Assembly (NCBI GenBank): GCA_934122395.1
Contig: CAKOWQ010000001.1
Span: 62,001 to 126,000, forward strand
Direction: 5' to 3'
DNA: 64,000 nt
Source: an uncultured Bacilli bacterium
GTDB lineage: Bacteria; Bacillota_I; Bacilli_A; RF39; UBA660
Shown: one piece after another, positions 1 through 7,241 of the stretch
Position numbering within the stretch: position 1 is the first letter of the stretch
Layout of the letters: every line of letters begins with the position of its first letter
Position numbers and translations under genes: made by a program
The notes under the pieces: model-generated
What the model was told of the DNA's origin: nothing
Databases searched by the model: none
The model's input: only the letters and a program-made list of their open reading frames with translations

Positions 1-1
1 G

Positions 2-634
2 ATTGAAGTTTCTGCTTTTAATATGAAATGTTTAGAAGTAGTTGATAATATAATAAAAGTAAAATTATGCGATGCAGTATATCCAGCAGGTAAAGCTATT
101 GAATTATTGGACGGTAGTAAATTTTATGTAATTAAAAATAGTGATGAAACATCTAAGACGGTTGATGTGGTAACATATTATCACTTGAATAGTGATGGTA
201 CACAAAGTAATTCTAGTACTAGTCCTTCGTTTTACTTTAATTATCCTCAAACACCAGATTTAATTTATGAAGACTCTACAATATATGAGACGATAACTAA
301 CATAACTAAAAAAATGCGAGATAACTTAATCGCTGGAGGAATTAATCTATCAGATACTACAATTAAGATGCCAGAATTACAAGACTTTAGTTGTAGTACA
401 ACCGCATCATCTTGTCGTATCTTTAGTGGCAAGGGTATTGGTCAGTTTTGGACGCTTGATATATATAGACATAATCCTAATGTTCCATTATCTAGATATG
501 ATGAAGTTTATACATTTGGATCTCAAGGTAGAGGTAGAGCAACTACTGATTCATCTGGTATAGGAATTAGAATGGTTATACTTAATTTAGCTAAAGAAAA
601 TATAAATAGAGAAGCTAGTAAGGAATTAAAATAA
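2..634 (+). CDS. C-terminal part of a probable secreted surface protein, truncated by window edge
   Basis: The reading frame is open to the first base of the window (the codons before the first ATG at 23 read IEVSAFN), so the true start lies outside and only the C-terminal part, about 210 residues, is present. It is rich in Ser, Thr, Asn and Tyr, has two close cysteines (SCSTTASSC) and ends with an FWTLDIY segment followed by a GIGIRMVILNL motif. That arrangement resembles the YTMSPY...GLRPVINL end of the protein at 35297-37048 and the GVRPVITM end of the one at 51607-52833, so I infer the same surface-protein family. No catalytic motif is visible. It ends in a shared terminator and faces a convergent gene. 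Confidence 0.6.
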   Translation: MEVSAFNMKCLEVVDNIIKVKLCDAVYPAGKAIELLDGSKFYVIKNSDETSKTVDVVTYYHLNSDGTQSNSSTSPSFYFNYPQTPDLIYEDSTIYETITNITKKMRDNLIAGGINLSDTTIKMPELQDFSCSTTASSCRIFSGKGIGQFWTLDIYRHNPNVPLSRYDEVYTFGSQGRGRATTDSSGIGIRMVILNLAKENINREASKELK

Positions 635-657
635 GTTCATTAATTTGAACTTTTTTT
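633..657. terminator. Intrinsic terminator between convergent genes
   Basis: A 7-bp inverted repeat (AAGTTCA / TGAACTT, 633-639 and 646-652) is followed by a T run to 657. The A-rich left flank lets it also serve the minus-strand gene, whose stop codon lies in the loop. Confidence 0.75.
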
Positions 658-1005
658 ATTTATTCCTAAAATACTACCTAATATAGTTGCAATTATTATA
701 ATTATATAAAATATTAAAGACGTTAATGAAAAACTTATATTATAAGCAAGATAGCTAAATGTAAATAATATAACTACCATTGATAGTCCTATTTTTAAAC
801 CTTCTAAATATCCTTTTTTATTACTTTTTTTCCCTATATAAATTCCACCTATTACCATAGATATTACTATAGCAATTAATTCTAATATTTTAGTGGCATT
901 AGTTCCTAGTATATTAAAATAACTTAGAGAACCAATTATTATGGAAAAACAGATTATTGATGCGAAAACATATAATAAACTTTTAAAATACTTAATTATA
1001 AACAT
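640..1005 (-). CDS. TIGR04086-type small membrane protein
   Basis: A 121-residue hydrophobic protein with about four predicted membrane segments (roughly 8-30, 38-58, 68-90, 93-113). The central GIYIGKKSNKKGYLEG motif, glycine-rich and followed by lysines and then a hydrophobic helix, is typical of the TIGR04086/YrzE-like membrane family of Bacillota, whose function is unknown. It stands alone on the minus strand between two plus-strand genes and shares the terminator at 633-657. Family assignment rests on pattern recognition only. Confidence 0.65.
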   Translation of the reverse strand: MFIIKYFKSLLYVFASIICFSIIIGSLSYFNILGTNATKILELIAIVISMVIGGIYIGKKSNKKGYLEGLKIGLSMVVILFTFSYLAYNISFSLTSLIFYIIIIIATILGSILGINKKSSN

Positions 1006-1083
1006 ATATTCACTTCCTAATTAAAATTATGTCTTGTATAAGAAAATATTCTATTTATCATAATAAAATAAGGAGTGATAAAT

Positions 1084-1731
1084 ATGGAATATGGTATTGT
1101 ACTTTTTAGAACAGCATTATTTTATTTGATTATAACTGTTATATATCGTTTTATGGGTAAACGTGAAATAGGGCAGTTAGGTATGGTAGACTTAACTGTT
1201 TCTATCTTGATAGCAGAACTTGCTGCTATGGCAATAGATAATAGAAATGAAAGTATCTTTTTAGCAATATTTCCTATTATTTTGTTAGTTGCAATTCAAA
1301 TAGGAACTTCTTTTATATCGTTAAAATGTTCTAAAATAAGAAATCTTTTTGATGGTAATCCTTCAGTTATTATAAATAGGGGAAGAATTAATTTTAGAGA
1401 AATGGTAAAGCAAAGATATAATATAGATGATTTGTTAACACAATTAAGGGATAAGAGGGTTAGAAGTATAGAAGAAGTTGATTATGCTATATTGGAAACT
1501 AGTGGTAAATTGTCTGTATTTGAAAAAGATAGCAAGTTGTTTGGCGAGTACCCAATGCCATTAATTATGGATGGAGAAATAAGTTATGATACTTTAAAGC
1601 AAATAAATAAAACAAAAGAATGGTTAGAAAATTGTTTAGAGAAAGAAAATGTTTTACTAGACGATATCTTTTATGCTTTTTATCGGAATAAGAAATTATT
1701 TATTATTAAAAATAGTGAACTTAGAAAATAA
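1084..1731 (+). CDS. DUF421 (YetF/YrbG-type) membrane protein
   Basis: A GTG at 1075 is in frame, but the AAGGAG at 1070-1075 lies 8 bases before the ATG at 1084, which I take as the start (215 residues). Three N-terminal membrane segments (about 3-20, 35-52, 58-78) contain the RxMGKREIGQLGMVDLTV signature of DUF421. They are followed by a cytosolic domain with NPSVIINRGRIN and a DLLTQLRDKRVRSIEEVDYAILE stretch characteristic of the family. Bacillus relatives are membrane proteins; some (2Duf) affect spore-membrane germination and heat resistance. Since this genome carries other spore genes, a spore role is possible but unproven. A bidirectional terminator follows at once. Confidence 0.8.
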   Translation: MEYGIVLFRTALFYLIITVIYRFMGKREIGQLGMVDLTVSILIAELAAMAIDNRNESIFLAIFPIILLVAIQIGTSFISLKCSKIRNLFDGNPSVIINRGRINFREMVKQRYNIDDLLTQLRDKRVRSIEEVDYAILETSGKLSVFEKDSKLFGEYPMPLIMDGEISYDTLKQINKTKEWLENCLEKENVLLDDIFYAFYRNKKLFIIKNSELRK

Positions 1732-1735
1732 AAAA

Positions 1736-1761
1736 AATAAAGCTTTGCGCTTTATTTTTTT
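1736..1761. terminator. Bidirectional intrinsic terminator
   Basis: An 8-bp stem AATAAAGC/GCTTTATT (1736-1743, 1749-1756) has a 5-base loop, a T run on the right and an A run on the left. It serves the DUF421 gene and the convergent histidine kinase. Confidence 0.85.
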
Positions 1762-3146
1762 ATGTAGAAATAAAAGTTAGAACCATGATCTTTCTTAGAT
1801 GTAACACCATATTCATAATCATGTAAGACAAATATATTTTTTACAATAGATAATCCAATTCCTGTTCCTACCATATTACGTTTGTGTTGTTTATCACTCT
1901 TGTAGTATTTATCCCAAATCTTATCAATGTCCTCTTTTTTGATTCCTTTACCAGTATCAATTATTTCTACTTTAGTATGTTTTTTAGTATCAGTTACTTT
2001 AATAGTTACTGTGTTATCATCTCCAGTATAATTAATAGCGTTGTTTACTAGATTATATATAACTTGTTCCATTTTCTTTTTATCGGCATTAATAATAATT
2101 TTATCTTTATTAGTTATGAAATTAAACTTATAGTTTTCTGTTATGGTATATATTTTGTATCTATTTAAAATTGTATTTATTAATTCAACGAGATCAAAAT
2201 TCTCTTTATTTAAAGTTGCCATATTTGATTGCATCTTTGATAACTCTAAAATATCACCTACTAAAAGGTTTAATCTATCTACTTCTTCAATAATTATGTT
2301 TAGGTGTTCTTCACGTTTCTCTTTATCTTTGTAACTAATATCTTTTACCATTTCAGCATATGCTTTTATCATTGTTAATGGTGTTTTTAAGTCATGAGAA
2401 ACGTTGGCCATTAATTCACGTCTTAGTTCATCATTTTTAGATAGAGCATCTTTTGCAGAATTTAATGTATTAGCTAGTTCATCTAACTCTTCAATATCAC
2501 TTTGATTTTCAAAGGTAACGTCATAGTCACCACTTGCAAGACGTTTAGCAGATTTATTTAATGAAGTAATAGGGTCAGATAACTTCTTAGATATATAGTA
2601 ACCAATTACAAATGATAATATTAAAACAATACCAGTTACTATAATTAATTGATTTTTAAGAATTACAATTGTTGAATCAATAGGATCTATTGCAGTGTTT
2701 AAAAAAGCATAAGTATTATCATCTAATTTAAGACCATATACTAGGGTTTCGCTGTTTAATTGTTCGTTTACTACTTTATATGTAATATCTTCTTTATTAC
2801 TCTCTATAAATTTATTTTTATAGTATGCAACTGAAGGGTTGTACTTTTCAACTAAACAACCTCTATTCATATTATCGGTAGAGTAGATAATACCATCACT
2901 ACTATTTATTTCAATACAGACCCCACGCTTATAATATATTTCGTTTAATACTTTTTCAAAACTTGATTTGTTATAACTATTTTTTACTAGTTTAGCCATT
3001 ATATTTATTTCATTAGTTTTGTACCACTCATAATAAGTATCTATAAATATTACTTGGAAGAACCAAAGAAAAGTAATTATTAATATAGAGAATAGGGTAA
3101 GGAAACACCATATTTTTACAATTAGTGATTTATTATTTAATTTCAA
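1752..3146 (-). CDS. Sensor histidine kinase, membrane-bound
   Basis: A 464-residue class I histidine kinase. There are two membrane helices (about 10-33 and 163-185) around an extracytoplasmic sensor region. Then come a HAMP linker (about 186-240), a HisKA domain with phospho-acceptor His251 in ANVSHDLKTPLT, and an HATPase domain with N box (VIYNLVNNAINYT, about 362-374), G1 (DTGKGI, about 397-402) and G2 (GTGIGLSIV, about 427-435). The coding region overlaps the end of the response-regulator gene by 14 bases, so the two are co-translated as a pair. The sensed signal cannot be read from the sequence; the sensor region has two cysteines (Cys77, Cys97) but no recognisable named domain. Confidence 0.93.
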   Translation of the reverse strand: MKLNNKSLIVKIWCFLTLFSILIITFLWFFQVIFIDTYYEWYKTNEINIMAKLVKNSYNKSSFEKVLNEIYYKRGVCIEINSSDGIIYSTDNMNRGCLVEKYNPSVAYYKNKFIESNKEDITYKVVNEQLNSETLVYGLKLDDNTYAFLNTAIDPIDSTIVILKNQLIIVTGIVLILSFVIGYYISKKLSDPITSLNKSAKRLASGDYDVTFENQSDIEELDELANTLNSAKDALSKNDELRRELMANVSHDLKTPLTMIKAYAEMVKDISYKDKEKREEHLNIIIEEVDRLNLLVGDILELSKMQSNMATLNKENFDLVELINTILNRYKIYTITENYKFNFITNKDKIIINADKKKMEQVIYNLVNNAINYTGDDNTVTIKVTDTKKHTKVEIIDTGKGIKKEDIDKIWDKYYKSDKQHKRNMVGTGIGLSIVKNIFVLHDYEYGVTSKKDHGSNFYFYIKK

Positions 3147-3792
3147 ATTTATATCCTATTCCACGAACAGTTTTAATTAAACTACGATATTCACCTAGAT
3201 TGTTTCTTAACATTTTTATATGAGTATCTATAGTTCTATCATCGCCGAAGTAATCATATCCCCATAACTTATTTAATAATGCTTCTCTTGAAATGGCTAC
3301 ATTTTGATTATTAATGAAATAACTTAATATTTCGAATTCTTTTGGCGTAACATTTATTTCTTTATTATCTATGGTGATAGTATGTCCAATAAAATCAACA
3401 ACTAAACTTTTATAAACAAATTTATCTTCTATCTTTTTACCACGTCTTGTAATAGCTTTAATTCTAGCCATTAATTCTTTAGGAGAGAAAGGTTTAGTTA
3501 AGTAATCATCAACTCCTAAATCAAAGCCTAATAATTTATCGTATTCATCATTTCTAGCTGATAAGATAATAGTTGGAATATTGTGATCTTTTTTTAATTC
3601 TTTAAAGAAAGTATATCCATCCATCTTAGGCATCATAATATCTAGAATAATAGCATCAATATCAACTTTGTCAATAATCTTTAGAGCTTCAATACCGTTT
3701 TCTGCTTCATAAATTTCATAGTTTTCTATTGTTGCATATTCTTTAATAACGTCTCTTATTAATTTTTCGTCATCTACTATAAGTATTTTCAT
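3133..3792 (-). CDS. OmpR/PhoB-family response regulator
   Basis: A 219-residue regulator with a receiver domain (1-120; acidic pair Asp7-Asp8, phospho-acceptor Asp51 in LDIMMP, Lys100 in the TKPF motif) and a C-terminal winged-helix DNA-binding domain (about 125-219) ending in TVRGIGYKFE, the family hallmark. It is the partner of the overlapping kinase. The start has an AGGTGATG Shine-Dalgarno. A TATAAT at 3809-3814 (minus strand) is a likely -10, although a good -35 at 17 bases is missing. Target genes cannot be inferred. Confidence 0.94.
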   Translation of the reverse strand: MKILIVDDEKLIRDVIKEYATIENYEIYEAENGIEALKIIDKVDIDAIILDIMMPKMDGYTFFKELKKDHNIPTIILSARNDEYDKLLGFDLGVDDYLTKPFSPKELMARIKAITRRGKKIEDKFVYKSLVVDFIGHTITIDNKEINVTPKEFEILSYFINNQNVAISREALLNKLWGYDYFGDDRTIDTHIKMLRNNLGEYRSLIKTVRGIGYKFEIK

Positions 3793-3837
3793 AACATCAC
3801 CTAATAATATTATACATATTTTTATGTACTTTTTGTG

Positions 3838-3872
3838 AAAAAAAGTCTAACTTATTATTCTTCAGTTAAACT
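3838..3872 (-). terminator. Intrinsic terminator after coiled-coil gene
   Basis: On the minus strand a 9-bp stem with one G-T wobble (arms 3864-3872 and 3844-3852) is followed by seven T (3838-3844). The stop codon of the coiled-coil gene lies in the loop. It separates that operon from the two-component genes. Confidence 0.8.
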
Positions 3873-5324
3873 TTTTACTTTTACATTATTCTTACTTAAT
3901 GTTTCGTCTAATCTTTGATTATAATCTTTAATAATATCGTTTTTTATGATAAGTTCTTTCTCAATATCATTTAGTTTTAACATCATATTATTAAACTCTG
4001 GGATAACTTTTGCATATTCACTGAATTCTTTAGCAAAATCGCTTTTTAAAACTTTGATAATTTCAATTGCTTGTTTTATGGAGGATGTTATATTATTTAA
4101 TGAATCCATTTGATTATGTATTACGTCACTATAGTCAATGTATCTAACCTTAGTTATCGTTTTATCTTCTCTTATTCTAGGACTTACTACATTTGCAAAG
4201 TTAAAAACAGAACTAACCATTAATCCTGCTCTTAAAGCATTACCTTTTCTAGTTGGTGGAAACATATTAGCTGTTGCTAAGAGTAGGGTAGCTTTTAATA
4301 ATTTTGTATAATTTATTACAAGTTCGGATTTGTATTCCACTGTTTTTGTAATAGTAGTTGAATTTTTAACTTTTTCATCTATTTCTTTAAGAATATAATC
4401 TTGTTCTTTTAAAAATGAAGTGATAAATTTTTCTTCTTTTTCTATATCATAGTAACTATCTTTTAGATCTTCAAATTCATCATCTCTTATATTGTATTCT
4501 TCTTTTTTGTCTTCAAGAGTATAGTTTAATTTATCTGTTTCTTTTTCTATATCAATTATTTCATCAATTATGTTTATATATTCTTCTATTTGTTTAATTT
4601 GAAGAATGGAAGCATTACTTCTGTCATCGTTTTTGATAGCGTCTTTATATTCATTTATCAAGTGCATAATATAAGCATCACTATTATGACTTTTATATAT
4701 TTCTTTAAAATTTTTATTATAAAAATCTTTTTTGATCTCTTCTAATTTTTTTATTAATTTTTCTAATCTTTCTAATAGAATTTCTACTTCTTTAGTATCA
4801 GTTTCTTTTTCCTCTTGTTCTTTTATAATATTTAATTCATATCTAATATTTTCTAATTCGTGCCAATTACGTTTAAGCATTATTTCTATTTCATCTAGTG
4901 TTGATGATTCAACTGACTTTTCATTATCTTGTTGTAAAGTTTCTAGTTTATCTTCTTTTTTTTCTTCCTTGAAAGGAGTAATAGCTGGTGAACTTTTTAC
5001 TTCAATTCTAGCATTAATTAATGGATCGGGTTCTCTATCTGTTATTGATATTTTTAGCTCATTACTTTTATGATCGCTTTTTTCTTCTTGTTGTTTTTCA
5101 TGAGAAACTACTTTTTTTACATCTTCCTTAATCTTATTAGTATCTTCTTTATTAGGAACAATATTTTTTACTTCGTTTATCTCATCTTTTTTATCTTCTT
5201 CAGTAGGGATAGGTGGCAGTGTTATAACTTGTTCCTTTTTTCCTTGATCTTTAAAAAGAGGAGTTTTATCCTCTTTAATTCTTTTCCTTCTAAACCACCA
5301 AAATATACCAGATTTTTGTTCCAT
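3855..5324 (-). CDS. Coiled-coil protein of unknown function
   Basis: A 489-residue protein I cannot assign. The N-terminus (MEQKSGIFWWFRRKR) is basic and aromatic without a cleavable signal. Residues about 25-140 are a highly charged Lys/Glu-rich linker with a proline patch (LPPIPTEED). Residues about 145-320 show long heptad-like Leu/Ile spacing, that is coiled coil. A hydrophobic patch follows (LLKATLLLATANMFPP and the AGLMVSSVFNFANVV region), then a second coiled coil to the end. It is the last gene of a unit with yidD and the ZnuA-like lipoprotein (11-base gap), with AGGAGG 7 bases before the ATG. A peripheral membrane or cell-envelope scaffold role is a guess. Confidence 0.75.
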   Translation of the reverse strand: MEQKSGIFWWFRRKRIKEDKTPLFKDQGKKEQVITLPPIPTEEDKKDEINEVKNIVPNKEDTNKIKEDVKKVVSHEKQQEEKSDHKSNELKISITDREPDPLINARIEVKSSPAITPFKEEKKEDKLETLQQDNEKSVESSTLDEIEIMLKRNWHELENIRYELNIIKEQEEKETDTKEVEILLERLEKLIKKLEEIKKDFYNKNFKEIYKSHNSDAYIMHLINEYKDAIKNDDRSNASILQIKQIEEYINIIDEIIDIEKETDKLNYTLEDKKEEYNIRDDEFEDLKDSYYDIEKEEKFITSFLKEQDYILKEIDEKVKNSTTITKTVEYKSELVINYTKLLKATLLLATANMFPPTRKGNALRAGLMVSSVFNFANVVSPRIREDKTITKVRYIDYSDVIHNQMDSLNNITSSIKQAIEIIKVLKSDFAKEFSEYAKVIPEFNNMMLKLNDIEKELIIKNDIIKDYNQRLDETLSKNNVKVKSLTEE

Positions 5325-5335
5325 CGCTAATCCTC

Positions 5336-6199
5336 CTAATTATAGGTTTCTTTTTTTATCTGTTCTAAATTTTCACGCATAATCTTCGCATAATCTTCGC
5401 TGTTGTTTCGTTCTTCATCAGTTATATTAGCTAAATTCTTAAGTGTAAGTGTCTCAGCTATTGTGTTTTGTTGAATTGACTTAACATATTCATTTTCAGG
5501 ATCGTTTTCTAATAAGAATATGTATTTGTTACTACCACTATTTATTAATTCTTGAACATCATATAAAGTTTTATCAGTAGTAGTATCGGGATCTAACGAT
5601 AAAACAGTAAATCCATATTTTTCTAAAAATCTTAATACATCGTTTGCTACTATTATAGTTTTATTACTAGCATTTTCATAAGTAAGTTTAATCTCAGCAT
5701 CTAACTCAGATAACTCAACTTTCAATTCTTCATATCTTTTATCTATTTCTTTATTTAAGTATGAACTATTTATATATTCTTGTAATCCATTTTTAATATT
5801 TTGACTCATCATTAATAAGTTAGAGGGATTTAACCACAATTCTTCAATGCCATATTTAATTTCCATTCCAAATGCTGCATCAATTATTAATAAATCATTA
5901 TTTTTATTTATTAAGCTAACAGCAGTGTCTTTATCTTTTGATAATCCTAAATAAATGAATAAATCTTGCTTACTATAGTCATTTAATTGTTTGTTATTTA
6001 ATTTATATTCATTAATATTTGTTCCATCTGGATAAATTGAATTAACATTTGCGTTATCTCCATATAATTTATTTGTAACAAATTCAATTGGGTATGCAGT
6101 AGTAATAATATTTATATCTTCCATATTATCTCTTTTAAAACATCCAGTTGTCATAACACACATTATTAATAAAACAGTTATAAGTATCTTTTTTTTCAT
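5336..6199 (-). CDS. ZnuA/cluster A-I-like lipoprotein lacking metal-binding histidines
   Basis: A 287-residue lipoprotein: hydrophobic leader and lipobox TTGC with Cys20, then [38 protein letters not shown] and [13 protein letters not shown], which align in order with the zinc/manganese ABC solute-binding family. Residues equivalent to the three histidine ligands appear to be Asn63, Glu120 and Asn186, and there are no histidines at any expected site. No permease or ATPase genes are nearby. It overlaps yidD by 4 bases (ATGA) and is followed 11 bases later by the coiled-coil gene. It may bind another ligand or act structurally. Family assignment is good; loss of zinc binding is inferred. Confidence 0.75.
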   Translation of the reverse strand: MKKKILITVLLIMCVMTTGCFKRDNMEDINIITTAYPIEFVTNKLYGDNANVNSIYPDGTNINEYKLNNKQLNDYSKQDLFIYLGLSKDKDTAVSLINKNNDLLIIDAAFGMEIKYGIEELWLNPSNLLMMSQNIKNGLQEYINSSYLNKEIDKRYEELKVELSELDAEIKLTYENASNKTIIVANDVLRFLEKYGFTVLSLDPDTTTDKTLYDVQELINSGSNKYIFLLENDPENEYVKSIQQNTIAETLTLKNLANITDEERNNSEDYAKIMRENLEQIKKETYN

Positions 6200-6417
6200 A
6201 TTTTCTCCTTTTTTGGTACAGGATCATATCCACCTTTTGATAGAGGATTACATCTTAATATTCTTTTTATTGTTAAAAAACTTCCTTTAATACTACCATA
6301 AGTATTTATAGCTTCTATTCCATAGTTGGAACAAGTTGGAATAAATTTGCAGTATGAATGGGAAGATAGTGGTGTTTTTTGATAAAGCTTAATTAAAAAA
6401 ATAAGTATCCTTTTCAT
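6196..6417 (-). CDS. yidD: YidD membrane protein insertion efficiency factor
   Basis: A 73-residue protein with the full YidD signature: [11 protein letters not shown], then [15 protein letters not shown], then [18 protein letters not shown]. YidD is a small amphipathic factor on the inner face of the membrane that assists YidC-dependent insertion. In most bacteria it sits by rnpA-yidC. Here it heads a unit with a ZnuA-like lipoprotein (4-base overlap), an unusual setting. GGTGATAGT precedes the ATG. It is divergent from rnc. Confidence 0.93.
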   Translation of the reverse strand: MKRILIFLIKLYQKTPLSSHSYCKFIPTCSNYGIEAINTYGSIKGSFLTIKRILRCNPLSKGGYDPVPKKEKI

Positions 6418-6469
6418 ACTATCACCATAGAATTATTTTACTATTAATTTTTCTTTTAATCAATAATAG

Positions 6470-6499
6470 TTGGACTATATTTTTAATTTTTGCTATAAT
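6470..6499 (+). promoter_or_regulatory. Vegetative promoter of rnc
   Basis: TTGGAC (6470-6475), 18-base spacer, TATAAT (6494-6499), with TG one base upstream of the -10. The predicted transcript starts near 6506, after the in-frame ATG at 6504, which argues for the ATG at 6516 as the start. Confidence 0.7.
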
Positions 6500-6515
6500 C
6501 ATAATGGTGATTATT

Positions 6516-7184
6516 ATGGATAGACTATTTAAAAGATTAGGAATAAAACCTTCTGATATGAGACTTTATACAACAGCATTTTCTCATTCTTCATATGTCA
6601 ATGAAAATCATTTGAAAGCTGATTATGAAAGATTGGAATTCTTAGGAGATGCAGTGTTGGAACTTGTTTCAAGTGATTATCTTTATCGTAATAAAGATTT
6701 TAAAGAAGGGGATATGACTAAGATCCGTGCTAGTTATGTATGTGAAAATGCTTTGTATGAATATGCTAAAGATTTATCTTTAAGTGATTATATTAAGGTT
6801 GGACATGGTGAAGAAGTAGACGGTGGTCGTTTTAAAAAAGTAATTCAAGCAGATATTTTTGAAGCACTTATGGGAGCTATTTATCTTGATCTAGGATTTG
6901 ATACAGTAAAAAGAGTATTATTAGATATTATGGTTCCATATATAGAGGATCCTAATATAGTATTTTTTAGTGATTATAAATCTGTTTTACAAGAGTACGT
7001 TCAAACTGAACAACGTAGTTTAACTTATGAACTTGAAAATGAAGAAGGTCCTTCACATAATAAGACTTTTACTATAGCTGTAAAAATAGATGATATAGTT
7101 TATGGTAGAGGAAGTGCACCTTCTAAAAAAGAAGCTGAGCAAGAAGCTGCTAAGAGTGCCTTAGAGAAACTTGCTAAAATTTAA
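6516..7184 (+). CDS. rnc: Ribonuclease III
   Basis: RNase III (222 residues) cuts double-stranded RNA, including rRNA precursors. The signature ERLEFLGDAVLEL (catalytic Glu41, Asp45) and DIFEALMGAIYLD (Asp113, Glu116) mark the nuclease domain, and residues about 152-222 form the double-stranded-RNA-binding domain ending GSAPSKKEAEQEAAKSALE. An ATG at 6504 is in frame, but GGTGA at 6506-6510 and the promoter position favour 6516. It is followed by the RNase J-like gene, which has its own promoter, so two RNA-decay genes sit side by side. Confidence 0.95.
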   Translation: MDRLFKRLGIKPSDMRLYTTAFSHSSYVNENHLKADYERLEFLGDAVLELVSSDYLYRNKDFKEGDMTKIRASYVCENALYEYAKDLSLSDYIKVGHGEEVDGGRFKKVIQADIFEALMGAIYLDLGFDTVKRVLLDIMVPYIEDPNIVFFSDYKSVLQEYVQTEQRSLTYELENEEGPSHNKTFTIAVKIDDIVYGRGSAPSKKEAEQEAAKSALEKLAKI

Positions 7185-7199
7185 TAAATTTGCTATAAT
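7171..7199 (+). promoter_or_regulatory. Promoter of RNase J-like gene
   Basis: TTGCTA (7171-7176), 17-base spacer and TATAAT (7194-7199) with TG one base upstream of the -10. The -35 lies inside the 3' end of rnc. Confidence 0.7.
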
Positions 7200-7202
7200 G
7201 GT

Positions 7203-7214
7203 CAAGTTAACTTG
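7203..7214. promoter_or_regulatory. Perfect 12-base palindrome at the transcription start of the RNase J gene
   Basis: CAAGTTAACTTG directly follows the -10, spanning the likely +1. It could be an operator, or could fold as a tiny 5' hairpin (CAAG-TTAA-CTTG) on the mRNA. Function is inferred from position only. Confidence 0.4.
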
Positions 7215-7241
7215 CTTTGATTATAAGAAAGGAGAATTTTT

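Noticed and set aside
4732..5330. Long plus-strand ORFs opposite the coiled-coil gene
   Set aside because: They are low-complexity Ser/Phe/Ile-rich shadows of a Lys/Glu-rich minus-strand gene, without ribosome binding sites.
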